Source of the DNA: Azorinus chamasolen
Taxonomy: Eukaryota > Mollusca > Bivalvia > Cardiida > Solecurtidae
Reading direction: 5' to 3'
Assembly: GCA_963576725.1 (NCBI GenBank)
Contig: OY755247.1
Location: forward strand, 17,486,526-17,550,525
Length of the DNA: 64,000 nucleotides
Each line of letters starts with the position of its first letter. The stretch's first letter is position 1. Positions 41,201 through 51,985 of the stretch are shown one piece after another. Both the position numbers and the translations under genes were made by a program. The notes under the pieces are model-generated. The model was not told the origin of the DNA and searched no databases. It saw nothing but the letters and a program-made list of their open reading frames with translations.

Positions 41201-42320
41201 GGTTGTGAGGATGCGTTGCTTGCTTTCTGTTGGTGTTTTGGTGTTGGTTGCGTTTTGTGTGTGTCCTTTCCTGCTTGACATTACTACCTTTTCATTTATA
41301 CCATAAGTACATACACGTGGTGTGGTTTGGTGGTGGTGGTGTGGGGTGTATGTGGTGGTGCGTGCGAATATGCGTGGCTGTGTGTGGCCTTTACTGCTTG
41401 ATTTTACTATTGTTTTCATCTACATGCTGTTATTTTTGTTTCTATAGATGCAGTGCCGGAGAGTATACTGTACACCGCCACATATGCTGAACATCAGGAA
41501 TAAAGAATGCGTTAAAATGACAGCTTACGAATATTATACCGATTTTCGTATTGCTGCCAGAGCCATATTCGACCATAAGTTACCGGCCAAATTGGCAGTC
41601 GACCACATTGTACATCACTTGGAAAACAACATACTGGATAAAAACTCTTTGTGTTACATCAGAATATATCCAAAGACTTCTCTGTCGAATGTATCTACCT
41701 TAGCATTTAACCCGGACACTTACATCACAGAAGTGCTGTTAGTGATCCACGTGATAGGTGGTGCGATATCAGGAGACCCAAATGAGTTTTACATGAACAT
41801 TATTCAGAGTTTACGCGTGCCGTATACTTTACAAATGCCACCTTTCGGGACAAAAGTCTCGTTGCAGTTAACCGCTTACGGCATTGACCCATTATTGCAG
41901 ATTCCGTTGACTGATACACACTTTGTAGCACAGAACTCAATTCCACTCTCTAACAACATTTATTGGACAGACAGGAAATTGCTTCATTTATACGTCGATC
42001 CTTATGATAACACATTACTAGTTGAAGGTATAAACGTCATATATAGTAAATGCACTAGTGAGTATATAGTTTACGATTTCGATTTTCTCCCTTGCATGAC
42101 ATTCAGATACAATTTCGACAACGATGATATTAAGAGAATCCCTGATGGTCTCATTTTAAAAAATAGCATTCTGGTCAAATTTGGAGCTTTCATTAGCATT
42201 AACGATACTTATGTCTTCATTTGTATTGATGCAATTCAACAAGGACAGAGTGGATCGGCGAGCATTGGTCTCACATATGGCCTTATTTCAGTATTTATTC
42301 TGAGAGCAGAAGAGTTGTAA
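37421..42320 (+). CDS. Receptor-ectodomain-like secreted protein, copy A (4 exons, 692 aa)
   Basis: Exons 37421-38205, 39584-39817, 40587-40773 and 41448-42320 join in phase (2, 2, 0) to 2079 nt. Residues 1-22 are a signal peptide. A cysteine cluster at 110-147 (C110, C116, CC130-131, C134, C136, C140, CC146-147; pattern CCxxCxCxxxCxxxxxCCP) resembles the N-terminal somatomedin-B-like motif of many mollusc 7TM receptors. Two NxxC-A-x-C-N modules follow, RHCAQCNN (241-248) and NIFCAVCNGE (344-353). Exon 4 is a beta-rich segment ending DTYVFICIDAI, then SIGLTYGLISVFIL, six residues and TAA. In the related receptors this is where helix 1 would begin, so the seven-helix domain is absent. None was seen downstream to 47 kb. 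Likely secreted or weakly anchored, perhaps a decoy. Family assignment rests on motif recall. Confidence 0.75.
38346..38523 (-). mobile_element. CG-MITE in intron 1 of copy A
   Basis: Ends CAGAGGTCCAGATAAGATGC and ATTTATCTGTTGCCCTG, with arms CAAACCCTATATACT and CAACATAGGGTTTG. Copy B has the corresponding element at 49560-49747, so this insertion predates that duplication. Confidence 0.8.
39584..39817 (+). CDS. Receptor copy A, exon 2
   Basis: Acceptor TTTATGTCTTCAG, donor AG|GTAAGTAC, 234 nt, phase 2 to 2. Encodes four cysteines in the order C...RNDCF...TFCDP...STCNK, plus the YACSVYPL tail. Confidence 0.85.
40005..40160 (-). repeat. Repeat, minus-strand partner of 36445-36620
   Basis: Reverse complement of the repeat upstream of copy A (TGTGTATTTTGGGTAGTG, CATAACGTTATCTCATGG, CCAGGGAATCAATAATC). 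Located in intron 2 of copy A. Confidence 0.75.
40587..40773 (+). CDS. Receptor copy A, exon 3
   Basis: Acceptor TATTCCAG, donor ACT|GTAAGTA, 187 nt, phase 2 to 0. Encodes the NIFCAVCNGE module, the kind of repeat seen in mollusc receptor ectodomains. Confidence 0.85.
41160..41205 (+). repeat. GT/GC dinucleotide repeat in intron 3
   Basis: GTGTGTGTGCACGCGCGCGTGTGTGTATGTG-type alternation, a potential Z-DNA former. Copy B has a comparable tract at 52530-52610. Confidence 0.8.
41448..42320 (+). CDS. Receptor copy A, exon 4 (terminal)
   Basis: Acceptor GTTTCTATAG, 290 codons and TAA. It opens MQCRRVYCTPPHML and ends in GLTYGLISVFIL plus RAEEL. AATAAA follows at 42441-42446, 121 bp after the stop, supporting this as the true 3' end. 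Confidence 0.85.
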   Translation: MQCRRVYCTPPHMLNIRNKECVKMTAYEYYTDFRIAARAIFDHKLPAKLAVDHIVHHLENNILDKNSLCYIRIYPKTSLSNVSTLAFNPDTYITEVLLVIHVIGGAISGDPNEFYMNIIQSLRVPYTLQMPPFGTKVSLQLTAYGIDPLLQIPLTDTHFVAQNSIPLSNNIYWTDRKLLHLYVDPYDNTLLVEGINVIYSKCTSEYIVYDFDFLPCMTFRYNFDNDDIKRIPDGLILKNSILVKFGAFISINDTYVFICIDAIQQGQSGSASIGLTYGLISVFILRAEEL

Positions 42321-42440
42321 TTAACAGGCAGAGTAATGGGAAACACTTTGTTTACGAACTATAATCTATGTAAATAGTCTAAATGGAACGTTCGGAAGAA
42401 CATTTGTACAAATCTGTCAAATTTTGTGTTATAAAATGAA

Positions 42441-42446
42441 AATAAA
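42441..42446 (+). terminator. Polyadenylation signal, copy A
   Basis: AATAAA in the sequence AATGAAAATAAACTG. It is conserved at 53809-53814 in copy B. Confidence 0.6.
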
Positions 42447-42756
42447 CTGAAAAAAATGGTGTTATAGTTTTTACAACTCAAGAAGGCATCAGACAAGGAT
42501 ATTTAGCGCGTGCCTTTGCGATTATTGTTGTTTGCATGTCTTTGTTCAAAGTGCATGCGGCCCACATAAATGCTACTAGAATATATCCGGCATACACAGG
42601 CGTTTAAACCGACAAGCACTCATTTCTTGAAATAACTCGATCGCTTACCAATTACATTTGAGATAAAGCGCAATGTATTTAATCTCAAAAGCATATTCAG
42701 TTTTCCACGGTAATGTTTAAAGTGTTTGCCAGGTCTATTTCTCTAAATGGCTGATT

Positions 42757-43030
42757 CTAACCCATTACGTCATATGTTATTTTAAGACCCAACGTCTTTG
42801 AATAAATATACTGAAATGGACTACATATATTTACTATAAAAATGAAACTTTTAAACTGAGTAGTTGGGAACAAATGTGAAAAATAGAGCATCTCTCCTGT
42901 GGAACAAATGCTCTATTTATCACACTGGTTTCAAATGATGATTTTTACAAAGGCGTCAATATGAGGGAATAAGTCAAAAGGCGTCAATATGAGGGAATTG
43001 GCTAAAAGGCGTCAAAATAAGGGAACATGT
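42757..43030 (+). mobile_element. pbC MITE with amplified right end, copy A flank
   Basis: CTAACCCATTACGTCATATG, hairpin GAGCATCTCTCCTGTGGAACAA, then the terminal unit GGCGTCAATATGAGGGAAT occurs about three times in tandem instead of once. The equivalent element beside copy B (54177-54526) has more units. Confidence 0.75.
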
Positions 43031-43971
43031 GCCCATAAATGACTAGTTCAAGAAGTCTTTAGAAATAGAATGAAACTGTAGTTCAGTTATTTAAAAGTAG
43101 TACGAATAATCAAGTTTGATGTTAAAGTAGCGATGCCGACTTCGTGTGCAGCTTACGTTTACTTCCGTATCAAGCGTTACAACTCGGCGATGTTCCAATC
43201 GGTCCCGTAAAGTGTTCCGATTGGTTGCGTATGTGATAATATTTTGGTCCAGACCAATAACAACGAGTGACGATATAAACTGTTATTATTGATATACAGG
43301 TGTGTTTCACAATATTAGTTGTTAATATCCAAACTATACATTGATACAATGGTTATTGTTAAAATTAAAATGCCTTATTTAGACAGATTGGCGTTCAATA
43401 AAACATGGATGAAATCTCTTATACAACAGTGACACGAAATACTTTAACACTTTCCCCGTTTTCTGTTTGTTCCAAATTTCTATACCTACTGAATATTCAT
43501 GGACAAAATAGTTATAATGAAATATTCAAACTAATGGGGCGTGAATAGTGTTGAATATTTAAGAACTGCTCATGAACAGACAATAATACCGAGTCTGCAA
43601 TTTTCTCTTTTCACATTTGCTTTCGAAGGATTTCCTACTTTCAGAACTTTTAGTTATGAAAATTGAATACCGCTTATGCCGGTGTCAGAGGGCGTTAGTA
43701 GTGTTGCATTTTTAATCGCTGCTCATGAACAGACTCAACAAAAACCCTCTAAAACGACCGATATGAATAAACATATGTGTCTTAAAAAGCAGGTGGTTGT
43801 TTCATTTAGGATAAAAGAAATACAGAAAGCTTCTGCTGCTGGAGTTTTCTCCACCATTTTCGTCCTGCATTAAGCTACCACATGTCTTTAAGGCCAAGAA
43901 TTAGACCCTTTTGGTGGTCGCTCTAGAGGGATTTTACTGTAATCGGAATTGTTGATCAAATCACACCAAAG

Positions 43972-44152
43972 TTAACCCTTTCGGCGCCAAATTTCTAATT
44001 GTCGTCTGCAATTCAAGTTTGTTAAATAATTCAGTAAAATAAGGAAATGAGATAAATAAATGCAAATTTCAAAGGAGTATAGCACAAATATAGAAATAGT
44101 GATTGAGACAAATAGTGAAGTTTTTGTGCGACTGTGGCGGTGAAAGGGTTAA
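43972..44152 (-). mobile_element. pbF MITE lacking its hairpin
   Basis: TTAACCCTTTCGGCGCCAAA to GCGGTGAAAGGGTTAA, TTAA both sides. At AATAGTGAAG|TTTTTGTGCG the whole hairpin found in the 23627 copy is missing. Confidence 0.83.
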
Positions 44153-45056
44153 TTTGTGAACAGGTTTGCCTTTTCAAATGCAGCTCTATTACATGTATCA
44201 ATATTCCAGGATTTAAGTTGACATTCATTAGCTCTATCTCTAAGGGATCAACTAAATTTCTAACAGGAGTTTGAGTCATCCGATTTAGACGAATTCTCAA
44301 GTTGAACTGTTTATTGCAGGCCTAAAGTAATGTCACTTTCGACCTGCAGTGATCTGTCACATATGTTTCTGGAACTGTACATGGTCACCAATAATATAGT
44401 AGCTGTGTTGATCTTCACAACCTAGTCACAGTTACCCAATATTTTACCACACAGGCAGTATGTAGGCACATACATGGGGTGTTACTCTCATGTGGCTAAC
44501 CGCATCCAACTTTGTTTCTATACTAATGCCACAGGAAAGTACAGAAGTTAAAATATGTATACAGCTCTTTAAAACAACACAACATAATCTCAACAGGATG
44601 CATGTACATGCCTTTCTGCAATAAAGTTAACACTCTTTCTTTCCATATTTCGATTTACGCGAATTGTACAATTGCATTGAAGTGTTTATACCGTCACGTA
44701 AATATTGACGCATTCATTTAATACAAGAAAAGATACACCCATTAAGGTATGCTTTTTATGCATTTTAATTTCTTATTCATATCATTTGAAAGTGTTGCAG
44801 GTTAATGTTTCGCTTTTTTAAATCTCAATTTGGACCAGATGTGAAATGGAATACTAAACCATCTTTCAAAGCCCAAAACCATGGTAGAAATATTACTTTT
44901 GGTGACATTCTTACATATTGATTGTTTACCTATAGAATACAAGAATGCAAGAAAAACAGTTAGTTAATCAGTCACAATCGGGCTACGCACTACAATCGTA
45001 TTTTCTACCAATCCATACACCGACATGCATTGGCAAAGCCCTAAATAAGACCCGTT

Positions 45057-45225
45057 ATGCAGTAGAACCTGTCTTAAGCGGCTATTCATTTATTGAGCAC
45101 AGGAGTATTATAAAGCAGGTGCTTGCTTTATGCATGGCAAAAGTTATACAGAAAGCTCCTATAGGAGCTTTTTGCATTGCTTTTGACCTGCATTAAGCCA
45201 CCACCTGCCTTACAGCTCCATTGTC
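45057..45225 (+). mobile_element. TgA-variant MITE, truncated
   Basis: CAGTAGAACCTGTCTTAAGC, hairpin with AAAGCTCCTATAGGAGCTTT. The right end is replaced by the repeat starting at 45236. The full-length equivalent in the next unit is 56262-56469. Confidence 0.75.
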
Positions 45226-45235
45226 ATCAAATATT

Positions 45236-45515
45236 CTGAAAATGTGTGATCCTTCTAAAGCAAAAGTAGAAATGCAAAAAGAGAAAATTGCAGACTCGGT
45301 TTTATTGAGTTTGTTCAAGAGTAGAAATTAAAAGTGCAACACTACTCACGCCCCTAGTACCGGCTTAAGCAGTATTCAATTTTTCAAAACCAATAACATA
45401 AAAACTAATTATCTCGAAGGACCAGACAATATAACAACACTAAGAATGAAGCAAGGGGCGACTTTTTACGGCCGCCACACAAGCACTTAACACCTGCTGT
45501 TGTGAAGTACATATA
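45236..45515 (+). repeat. Dispersed repeat, copy at 3' flank of A
   Basis: ATATTCTGAAAATG, AAGTGCAACACTACTCACGC, CGAAGGACCAGA and CAAGCACTTAACACCTGCTG are shared with 50236-50515, where the same repeat lies in intron 1 of copy B. Partial reverse copies occur near 43520-43740 and 54930-55270. Confidence 0.7.
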
Positions 45516-45728
45516 TTCTGAAAATGGGTGATACCCCAAGCTCTAATCTGCTTCAATTTTACTTTACTTTCTATTCGTTAAACGTTTTAGAAACTATTTA
45601 ACGGATGTCAAACAGCTTGGATCCTGATGAGACGTCGTGTTACACTATTTAAAAATAGAACAGATGTCAGGTAGCAAATAAGAAATGAACACGTCAAGGC
45701 GCACAACAACACCAGAAGCACACATTTT

Positions 45729-45970
45729 AACCATTCGCTTGCTGAATTTTAAAATACATTTCTCCTTCTTTACCCATGCTTTGTTGTATAATTACATATA
45801 TATCTTTAGTGTGTACAGTGTGTACTTTGATCGCTGTGCAATCACTGCTGTGGAGTACACTGGTTGCACAATCAATTAGAAAATAGTGCAGACCCGGATG
45901 AGACAGCTCCTCTGGGTCTTCACTATTTACAGGTAGGTATATTGACGTGAATAGTAAGCGAAGGGTTAAG
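45729..45970 (+). mobile_element. pbE MITE
   Basis: TTAACCATTCGCTTGCTGAA to AGTAAGCGAAGGGTTAA. One hairpin arm is shortened (GACCCGGATGAGACAGCTCC then TCTGGGTC). Confidence 0.8.
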
Positions 45971-46204
45971 TGTGCCCTCACACATACATATACGATCTTC
46001 GTAAAACTACGAGCGTATTCCATCACTGTTCCAAACCGACATAATGTAAGAAGTGCCGTAAAACCAAGCTGTTTGCAAATACCAGTAAGGTCGCGCTTAT
46101 CAGTAAAGGGTTAATATAACCCTTTAGTCCATGCATATTCATGTAAGAAATAATTACCATCATGAAAATTAAATTCATTGTTATAATAGCACATGGACAC
46201 AGGA

Positions 46205-46275
46205 TGTGAGTGAGTGAGTGAGTGAGTTGGGTTTTACGTCCGACCAACAGTATTTCAGTTATTTGCAGACGGCAC
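46205..46275 (+). mobile_element. Truncated SINE-like fragment
   Basis: GTGAGTGAGTGAGTGAGTTG followed by GGTTTTACGTCCGACCAACA, resembling the GAGT-tailed SINEs reported widely in molluscs. Only about 70 bp remain. Confidence 0.5.
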
Positions 46276-46334
46276 CCGCATGAGACAAGTTATAGTTATG
46301 ACACAGGATGTTTCGGTCATGGCAAATATATATA

Positions 46335-46531
46335 CAACCCCGCTAATGCGACAACTTAAAAGTATGATTCTGGGTGCTAGATGCAGGTGGTAGCTTAATG
46401 CATGACAAAATTAATGCAGAAAGCTCATAGAGGAGTTTTCTGCATTACTTTTGTCCTGCAGTAAGGACCCACCTTATTGTGAAGAAACCTATGTTTATTC
46501 ATTAAGTGGTCGCATTAGCGGGGTTCTACTG
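46335..46531 (+). mobile_element. TgA-variant MITE
   Basis: CAACCCCGCTAATGCGACAA to ATTAGCGGGGTTCTACTG. Hairpin GCTTAATGCATGACAAAA with GAAAGCTCATAGAGGAGTTTTC. Confidence 0.82.
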
Positions 46532-47379
46532 TATTATATCATACACCCTGACCAGATGGGTCGTACAGGAGCGTAAACAGGCGTATATATTGAATAGATA
46601 AAAGTTATATTAGTTATACGTTTGCTTGTTAGAAGGACCAGTAAAACCTCGTTTTCGTGTAACATCGCAGTAAGAAAGTAAAGTAAAGTTCTTTTCATTG
46701 AATACATTGCTGATATGAACGCCATATGACGTATAAGTTAATCGTTTCAAGGATGTCAGCGGTTCGCACTCAGGGACGAGGTCGTGTCCGACTAACGAAT
46801 TTTGGCCATTTTCTCATGTTTCTGTTGCTGTGTTAAGTTTATCCCTAATTTAACCGGGAAAACTTTTGCATATTCGAATAAAACAATGTCTTGGCTTATG
46901 GAATATCTTTTTATCTGATCGAAATCGGTGCATTTCTTGCAGTGCGAAGGGTTTGAAGTAGAGGAGTGGGTAATTTGGAACTTTTGAAGTCGGATCCCTT
47001 CTTTCTATATTTCTATATACATGTATACATATACAGACTCAAACGCGTTTTACCCCTGTGATTAAATATACGGTGATAAATAAAACAGTAGATCTATATT
47101 AACCTTAAGCCTGCTGTTGGCAGGTCCATGGCTAGCCACCATTACTCCTGCAAACAGGTTGGATCCAGATCCGAGTAACACGATGGTTAACCAGGATCCA
47201 AACTGTTTGACACTATGACAGTGTTGTTGAATGAAATTCAAGGTGAATCGATTTTGAAAACTGAACACTACCGCTTATTTGCTCAGACTACATGTACATG
47301 TTAATTGCAGAACATACTTACATATAGTGCCATTATATGTACGTATGTGAGTGCCATTATATGTACATATGTGCTGCAA

Positions 47380-47595
47380 TTAACCCTTTCGCTGCCAATG
47401 CCGGATCTTTGATTACCTATGCAAACAGTTTGGATCCAGATGAGACGCCGAGTAACTCGGCGTCTCATCAGGATCCTAACTGTTTGCTACTGTTATTATG
47501 TTTTTGAAACAAAAATGAAGAAAATCAAAAGAATGGATATTTGTAGCAGACGACAAAGTTAGCAGACGACAGAGTTTGGCAGCGAAAGGGTTAAC
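47380..47595 (+). mobile_element. pbD MITE, intact
   Basis: TTAACCCTTTCGCTGCCAAT to TGGCAGCGAAAGGGTTAA, TTAA both sides. Hairpin GGATCCAGATGAGACGCC / GGCGTCTCATCAGGATCC with centre GAGTAACTC. Confidence 0.9.
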
Positions 47596-48238
47596 CTGTT
47601 ATGCGGCCTTAAAATACCACACCCATCACAATGATATTTTTGTTAATCTGAGAAATGCTTTACAAAACAAACACAATAATATCAATACATATGATATTAT
47701 TTATTGTCAGGAGTGTACATATATTTTCAATTGATATACACATTTATATATATGATCAAGGTATTAATTTAACCATTATCATGCTAAGCGCGATCTATCT
47801 GGTATTTGCTAACAACTTAGAAGATGCAGATGAGACGCCGAATATCATAACTGATCATGTTAAACTAAGGGGTCCTGAAAAAATAAAATTTCATTTACAC
47901 TTCGTAAGAAACACAGACGTTTATTTACTCGTAATGGTCTTAAACTGCAACAAATCCATCTTTATTCGTTCGATTAACATTCTCCATGTCGAATATTAAT
48001 ATGAGAAATAATGAAATCATGAATAGTTCTTAGCTGAATATTTATAACGGCATATGTAAACATGATTTGTTGGTAATGGTTGGAACTGTAGGATCAGATC
48101 TATTATAATGTCAAAGGCAGACAAAGCCATCTGATCTGTGTTTACTGTGTTTGCAAAACAACACGTTTGTATGAATGAAATGGTTTAAAGATAAGGTTTT
48201 GTTATCCTAACGTTGATTTACGAATACTAAGAAGACAC

Positions 48239-48246
48239 TATAAATA
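48239..48246 (+). promoter_or_regulatory. Candidate TATA box, receptor copy B
   Basis: TATAAATA 210 bp upstream of the copy B ATG, aligned with the copy A and C boxes. Confidence 0.35.
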
Positions 48247-48581
48247 TTGGATACTGTAATAAAATTGAACGAACGCTAGATTCATTGTTATAGCATGCCT
48301 TAGAAATTTTATACTAGAAATGAATAACGGTTTTAATTAAATTTATCAGTTCTCTAGATAGAATGAGCATCGAGTCTTATCCAGTGAGCATTTACTGCGA
48401 AAGGTTATCATAATCACATTTCATCTTGTGCAAATATCTTTTAAAATAATGGCGATATGTTATGGGTTTTATTGTATTGTGTTAGGTAAGGTGCTTTTGG
48501 GATTCGTTACTGGAAACGAAACGTATAAACCAGCTACTGAGCCTCGATCAGAATCTGTAAACCACATAATATTTCCTAAAA

Positions 48582-48757
48582 CAGGGCAACAGATAAAGGT
48601 GCGTACTCAAATACTACCGTCCTTTCTTCACCAAACCCTATGTCATGATCACCCTTAGAGACGATTCTAAAGAGTGGTCACAACATAGGATTTGGTGGAG
48701 AAATAAAGAAATTAGTTTTTAAAATGTTTTAATTTACACATCTTATCTGGACCTCCG
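48582..48757 (+). mobile_element. CG-MITE in exon 1 of copy B, TAAAA duplicated
   Basis: CAGGGCAACAGATAAAGGTG to TTATCTGGACCTCCG with TAAAA on each side (48577-48581 and 48758-48762). Copy A has a single TAAAA at this point. A donor-like AAAG|GTGCGT lies 17 bp inside the left end. Confidence 0.88.
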
Positions 48758-48779
48758 TAAAACACCTGACACTTTACAG
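48599..48779 (+). other. Inferred MITE-derived intron, copy B
   Basis: GTGCGTACTC at the 5' side comes from the MITE. CACTTTACAG at the 3' side corresponds to coding sequence in copy A. Removing these 181 nt joins phase 0 to phase 0 and deletes both MITE stops. Confidence 0.6.
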
Positions 48780-49559
48780 TTTCTCTTTCACAACTTGAAG
48801 TCTGGTGCGTTAGAAAGATATCGACGCGACCAATACAATTCAAGTTTACCAGGTAAAGGAAACGACGAATTTACGGACGCGAATGAGAAGGAACTATACC
48901 TCAGCCGTATTTCCGATCTTGTTCTAAGAAATCTGACTCGAGAAATGTTCTCAATTTGTCCATATGCAATGATATGTGGAGAGGTGGTCAGCTTTAACCC
49001 GCATATCCCGATGTTTTGCTGTACAGTCTGCTCTTGCAAAAGAAACTGCGTATACACCGACTCGTGTTGTCCGCACTATCTTGAACAGGCAGTGGGCGAA
49101 ATTGATATGGAACGCAAGGTGACATTTCCATTACCGGTCCTGTTTGTCAACGAGCCTTGTATTTGCACGATAAGAAATATTTTGTTGTAGTTATCAAACC
49201 AGGACCTCAATATACATTCGTTTTATCCTGTCCAGAATCATCAACACAAATACAGAGATCTCTGTCGATCAGATCCAGAAAGAGGTTTTAAATTGGAGGA
49301 CTTGACACCATTGTTCGACGTGTCGAAAGTCCAAAACTTTATGAACAGACACTGTGCTCAATGCAACAATGTGAACATAAAAAATGTTATTCCTTGGAAA
49401 CCAAAGCTAAGGTGAGTGAAAATTAAGTTACTGTTGGTGGATTATTTGTTTTTCTTTCAATCTGATGAAAGTTGCAAGTGCATGTGTTGCATGTACATTG
49501 ACGAGAAAAAATATTGTGAACGTGTTTAGCTTTAGAAACGCAAGGAACATATATAAAAC

Positions 49560-49747
49560 AGTGGTCCAGATTAGATGCGCCTGTTAAAACATTGTCAAAA
49601 CTAACTCCTTAATTTCTCCATCAAACCCTATTTTGTGATCACTCTTCAGAATCTTCTGGAAGATACGATTCCGAAGAGTGGTCACGACATAGGGTTTGGT
49701 GAAGTTGCCATTTTACTGTCTGAGTACGCACATTTATCTGTTGCTCT
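49560..49747 (-). mobile_element. CG-MITE in intron 1 of copy B
   Basis: Counterpart of 38346-38523, with hairpin AGAATCTTCTGGAAGATACG-type centre and arms CAAACCCTATTTTGTGATCA. Confidence 0.78.
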
Positions 49748-50235
49748 GTAAGTTTTTAAAAGGAACATGGTATTTGGTGTATACGAAGGCATAAATACAT
49801 GTATGTAGAATGTTAGACATATTCACATTCATGCCAGTCTCCTTTCACCCTCTTGTCCAAATACACGCTTTGAATCTATCATCGCGCTTGTTTTCCAAAG
49901 GATGAAATAGTTGCTTTGTTTAATTTTGAAACTTGAAAAATGCGTCTGATTTAGTGCCTCTGCATCTTTCTCTTACATTATTCAATACAAAATTGCTGCT
50001 GCACAATCTGTCCAAATTTTACAAAAACAAACGTTTGGTATGTGTGTGTGTGACATGCATATTTGATGACATCCAGCTAAAATCAGTATCGTTGTATAAT
50101 GTTGAATTAAACGACGGGTCTGGCTCAAAGATAAACATTGATTCTCAAAACTTGATTGAACAAAACAGAAAACAAATGGTCTGTTCTGTTCATTAAACTA
50201 AATGTATGAGTAGTACAGGAGACACCACAAACAAA

Positions 50236-50515
50236 TATTCTGAAAATGGACGATCCTTCCAAAGCAAAAGAAGAAATGCAAAAAGAGAAAATTATAGACT
50301 CGGTTTTATTGAATCTGTTCATGAGTAGTAATTAAAAGTGCAACACTACTCACGCCCCTATCACCGCCTTAAACAGTTTTCAAATTTCAAAACTAATAAC
50401 ATCAAAACTTATGACCCCGAAGGACCAGAAAATATAAGAACACTAAGAATTAAGTACGGGGTGACTTTTTACAGCCGCCACACAAGCACTTAACACCTGC
50501 TGTGGATTATCCTTT
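50236..50515 (+). repeat. Dispersed repeat in intron 1 of copy B
   Basis: Same sequence as 45236-45515. It is absent from the corresponding place in copy A, so it arrived after the duplication. Confidence 0.72.
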
Positions 50516-51584
50516 GAAACACACAGTCGCCCGATCAGCACTGTGACGAAAAGTAAATGTATAAGCCTATCAAAAAAAAGAGAGACGCACAAGGACATAA
50601 CAAACATTAGCGGAAAGATGGGAGTACCGCATTGGAACGGTCAGTGACAGATGTCAGTTGAGGCAGGTTAATTAGTAGGAACTATTTTATGCAATTTCAG
50701 TCTGGAACGTTGAACGTTGAATGTAAACGGTAGTAAGCGATATCTTGAACATGTTGCAATCCAAAACTAGATTTGGTGTGACAAACCAATTTTGACACTG
50801 TATCGTGTTTGCTAATTAAAGGTATATTTAAAGGGAAAAAAAGTTATGGAACCGTAGATTATAAATGCGGACCCAACTACTGATCTTGTCATTTATGTCT
50901 ACAGTTGTGCCCATTTTCCACTTGAAGCGACCGAACTCTCACTGATCGAGAAAGAGCTGCACCATAGGAATGATTGTTTTGTCGAATTCGTTCCGCCAGA
51001 CGAAAGGGCCTTAGCAACATTTTGTGACACAGAAAAAATCAGCACATGTAACAAAACAGGTCATTGGAGCGTTTACGACTACCATTTGGACTATGCATGC
51101 AGTGTCTATCCACTTACATACCCGACATCAACTGCGAGGTAATCAAAATGCGCTGAAATTGTCAACAGGGCCCAAACCAGTCTTATCCCTTTACTGCATA
51201 TATACGTTTTCTATGCCTTTGCAAATAGAGCAGACCCAGATCAGATGACTCCTATTGGAGTGTGTCCGGATAATGTGAATTGTTTGGTAAAGTCCCGTCT
51301 GTCCTGTAAGAGGGCTTTCCACATAGTGTATAAAGAGCCAAGAGCGTTTATCTTACCAAGTGTGTCTGTTAACACACTACGGACGTTATCAATACAAACA
51401 AAACAAACTTACTTTTCAAAGTACATGTACACTCACTGTGCTCTTGACCAATACCATATAAGTATACTTATTTCAAAATTACTGAAAAAATATTGAAATA
51501 TTCGAAAAGGCAGCCATTAGCCTAATACAGTTTGAAAAATGTCCAAGTTAAAAAGTTTTCTCCCATGACAGTAATATATTTAGG

Positions 51585-51985
51585 ACCCTGCATTAGCCAT
51601 GCAGGAGCCCTATAGTAATCACATTTTAACTATGTCTAGAATTATCTGCCCTTGATTCATAAAAAATGCCATTGACTTTTGTCAACAGTTTTGATGTGAC
51701 ACGATTACTCAAACAGTACTTTACACATTGGTTTCATATTAAGGGCATATGTTTATCATCAGAGGAAGATGCTTTTATTTTTTGATGTGACGTGATAACT
51801 CAAATAGCAATTCACACATTTGGTTTATAATAAGGTTATATGCTTAGTATTATGACAGGAAGACACCTTTAATATTTGAGTTTAATGAGCACACCATGTC
51901 TAGAGTTATCTGCCCTTGATTTATCAAAATGCCATATTCAACAAAAATCATCCGTAGGGCCCTCTCTGACTGTGTCGGTTTTCTA
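51585..51985 (+). repeat. Dispersed repeat in intron 2 of copy B
   Basis: Internal near-duplicates of GTCTAGAATTATCTGCCCTTG and GATGTGACACGATTACTCAAA. Bounded by AGGACCCTGCATTAGCC and GTAGGGCCCTCTCTGACTGT. Absent from copy A intron 2. Confidence 0.6.

Noticed and set aside
41063..41490. ORFs across intron 3 of copy A
   Set aside because: Driven by GT-rich tracts and shadowing of exon 4. The splice model for copy A explains the region.
41448..42320. Functional seven-helix receptor
   Set aside because: The reading stops after a single hydrophobic stretch and no downstream 7TM-like ORF was found before the next gene copy.
47655..48000. 114-residue ORF, with a homologue at 57921
   Set aside because: Shared only because the flanks of the receptor units are duplicated. 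Part of it runs into pbD-like MITE sequence, with no start or splice support.
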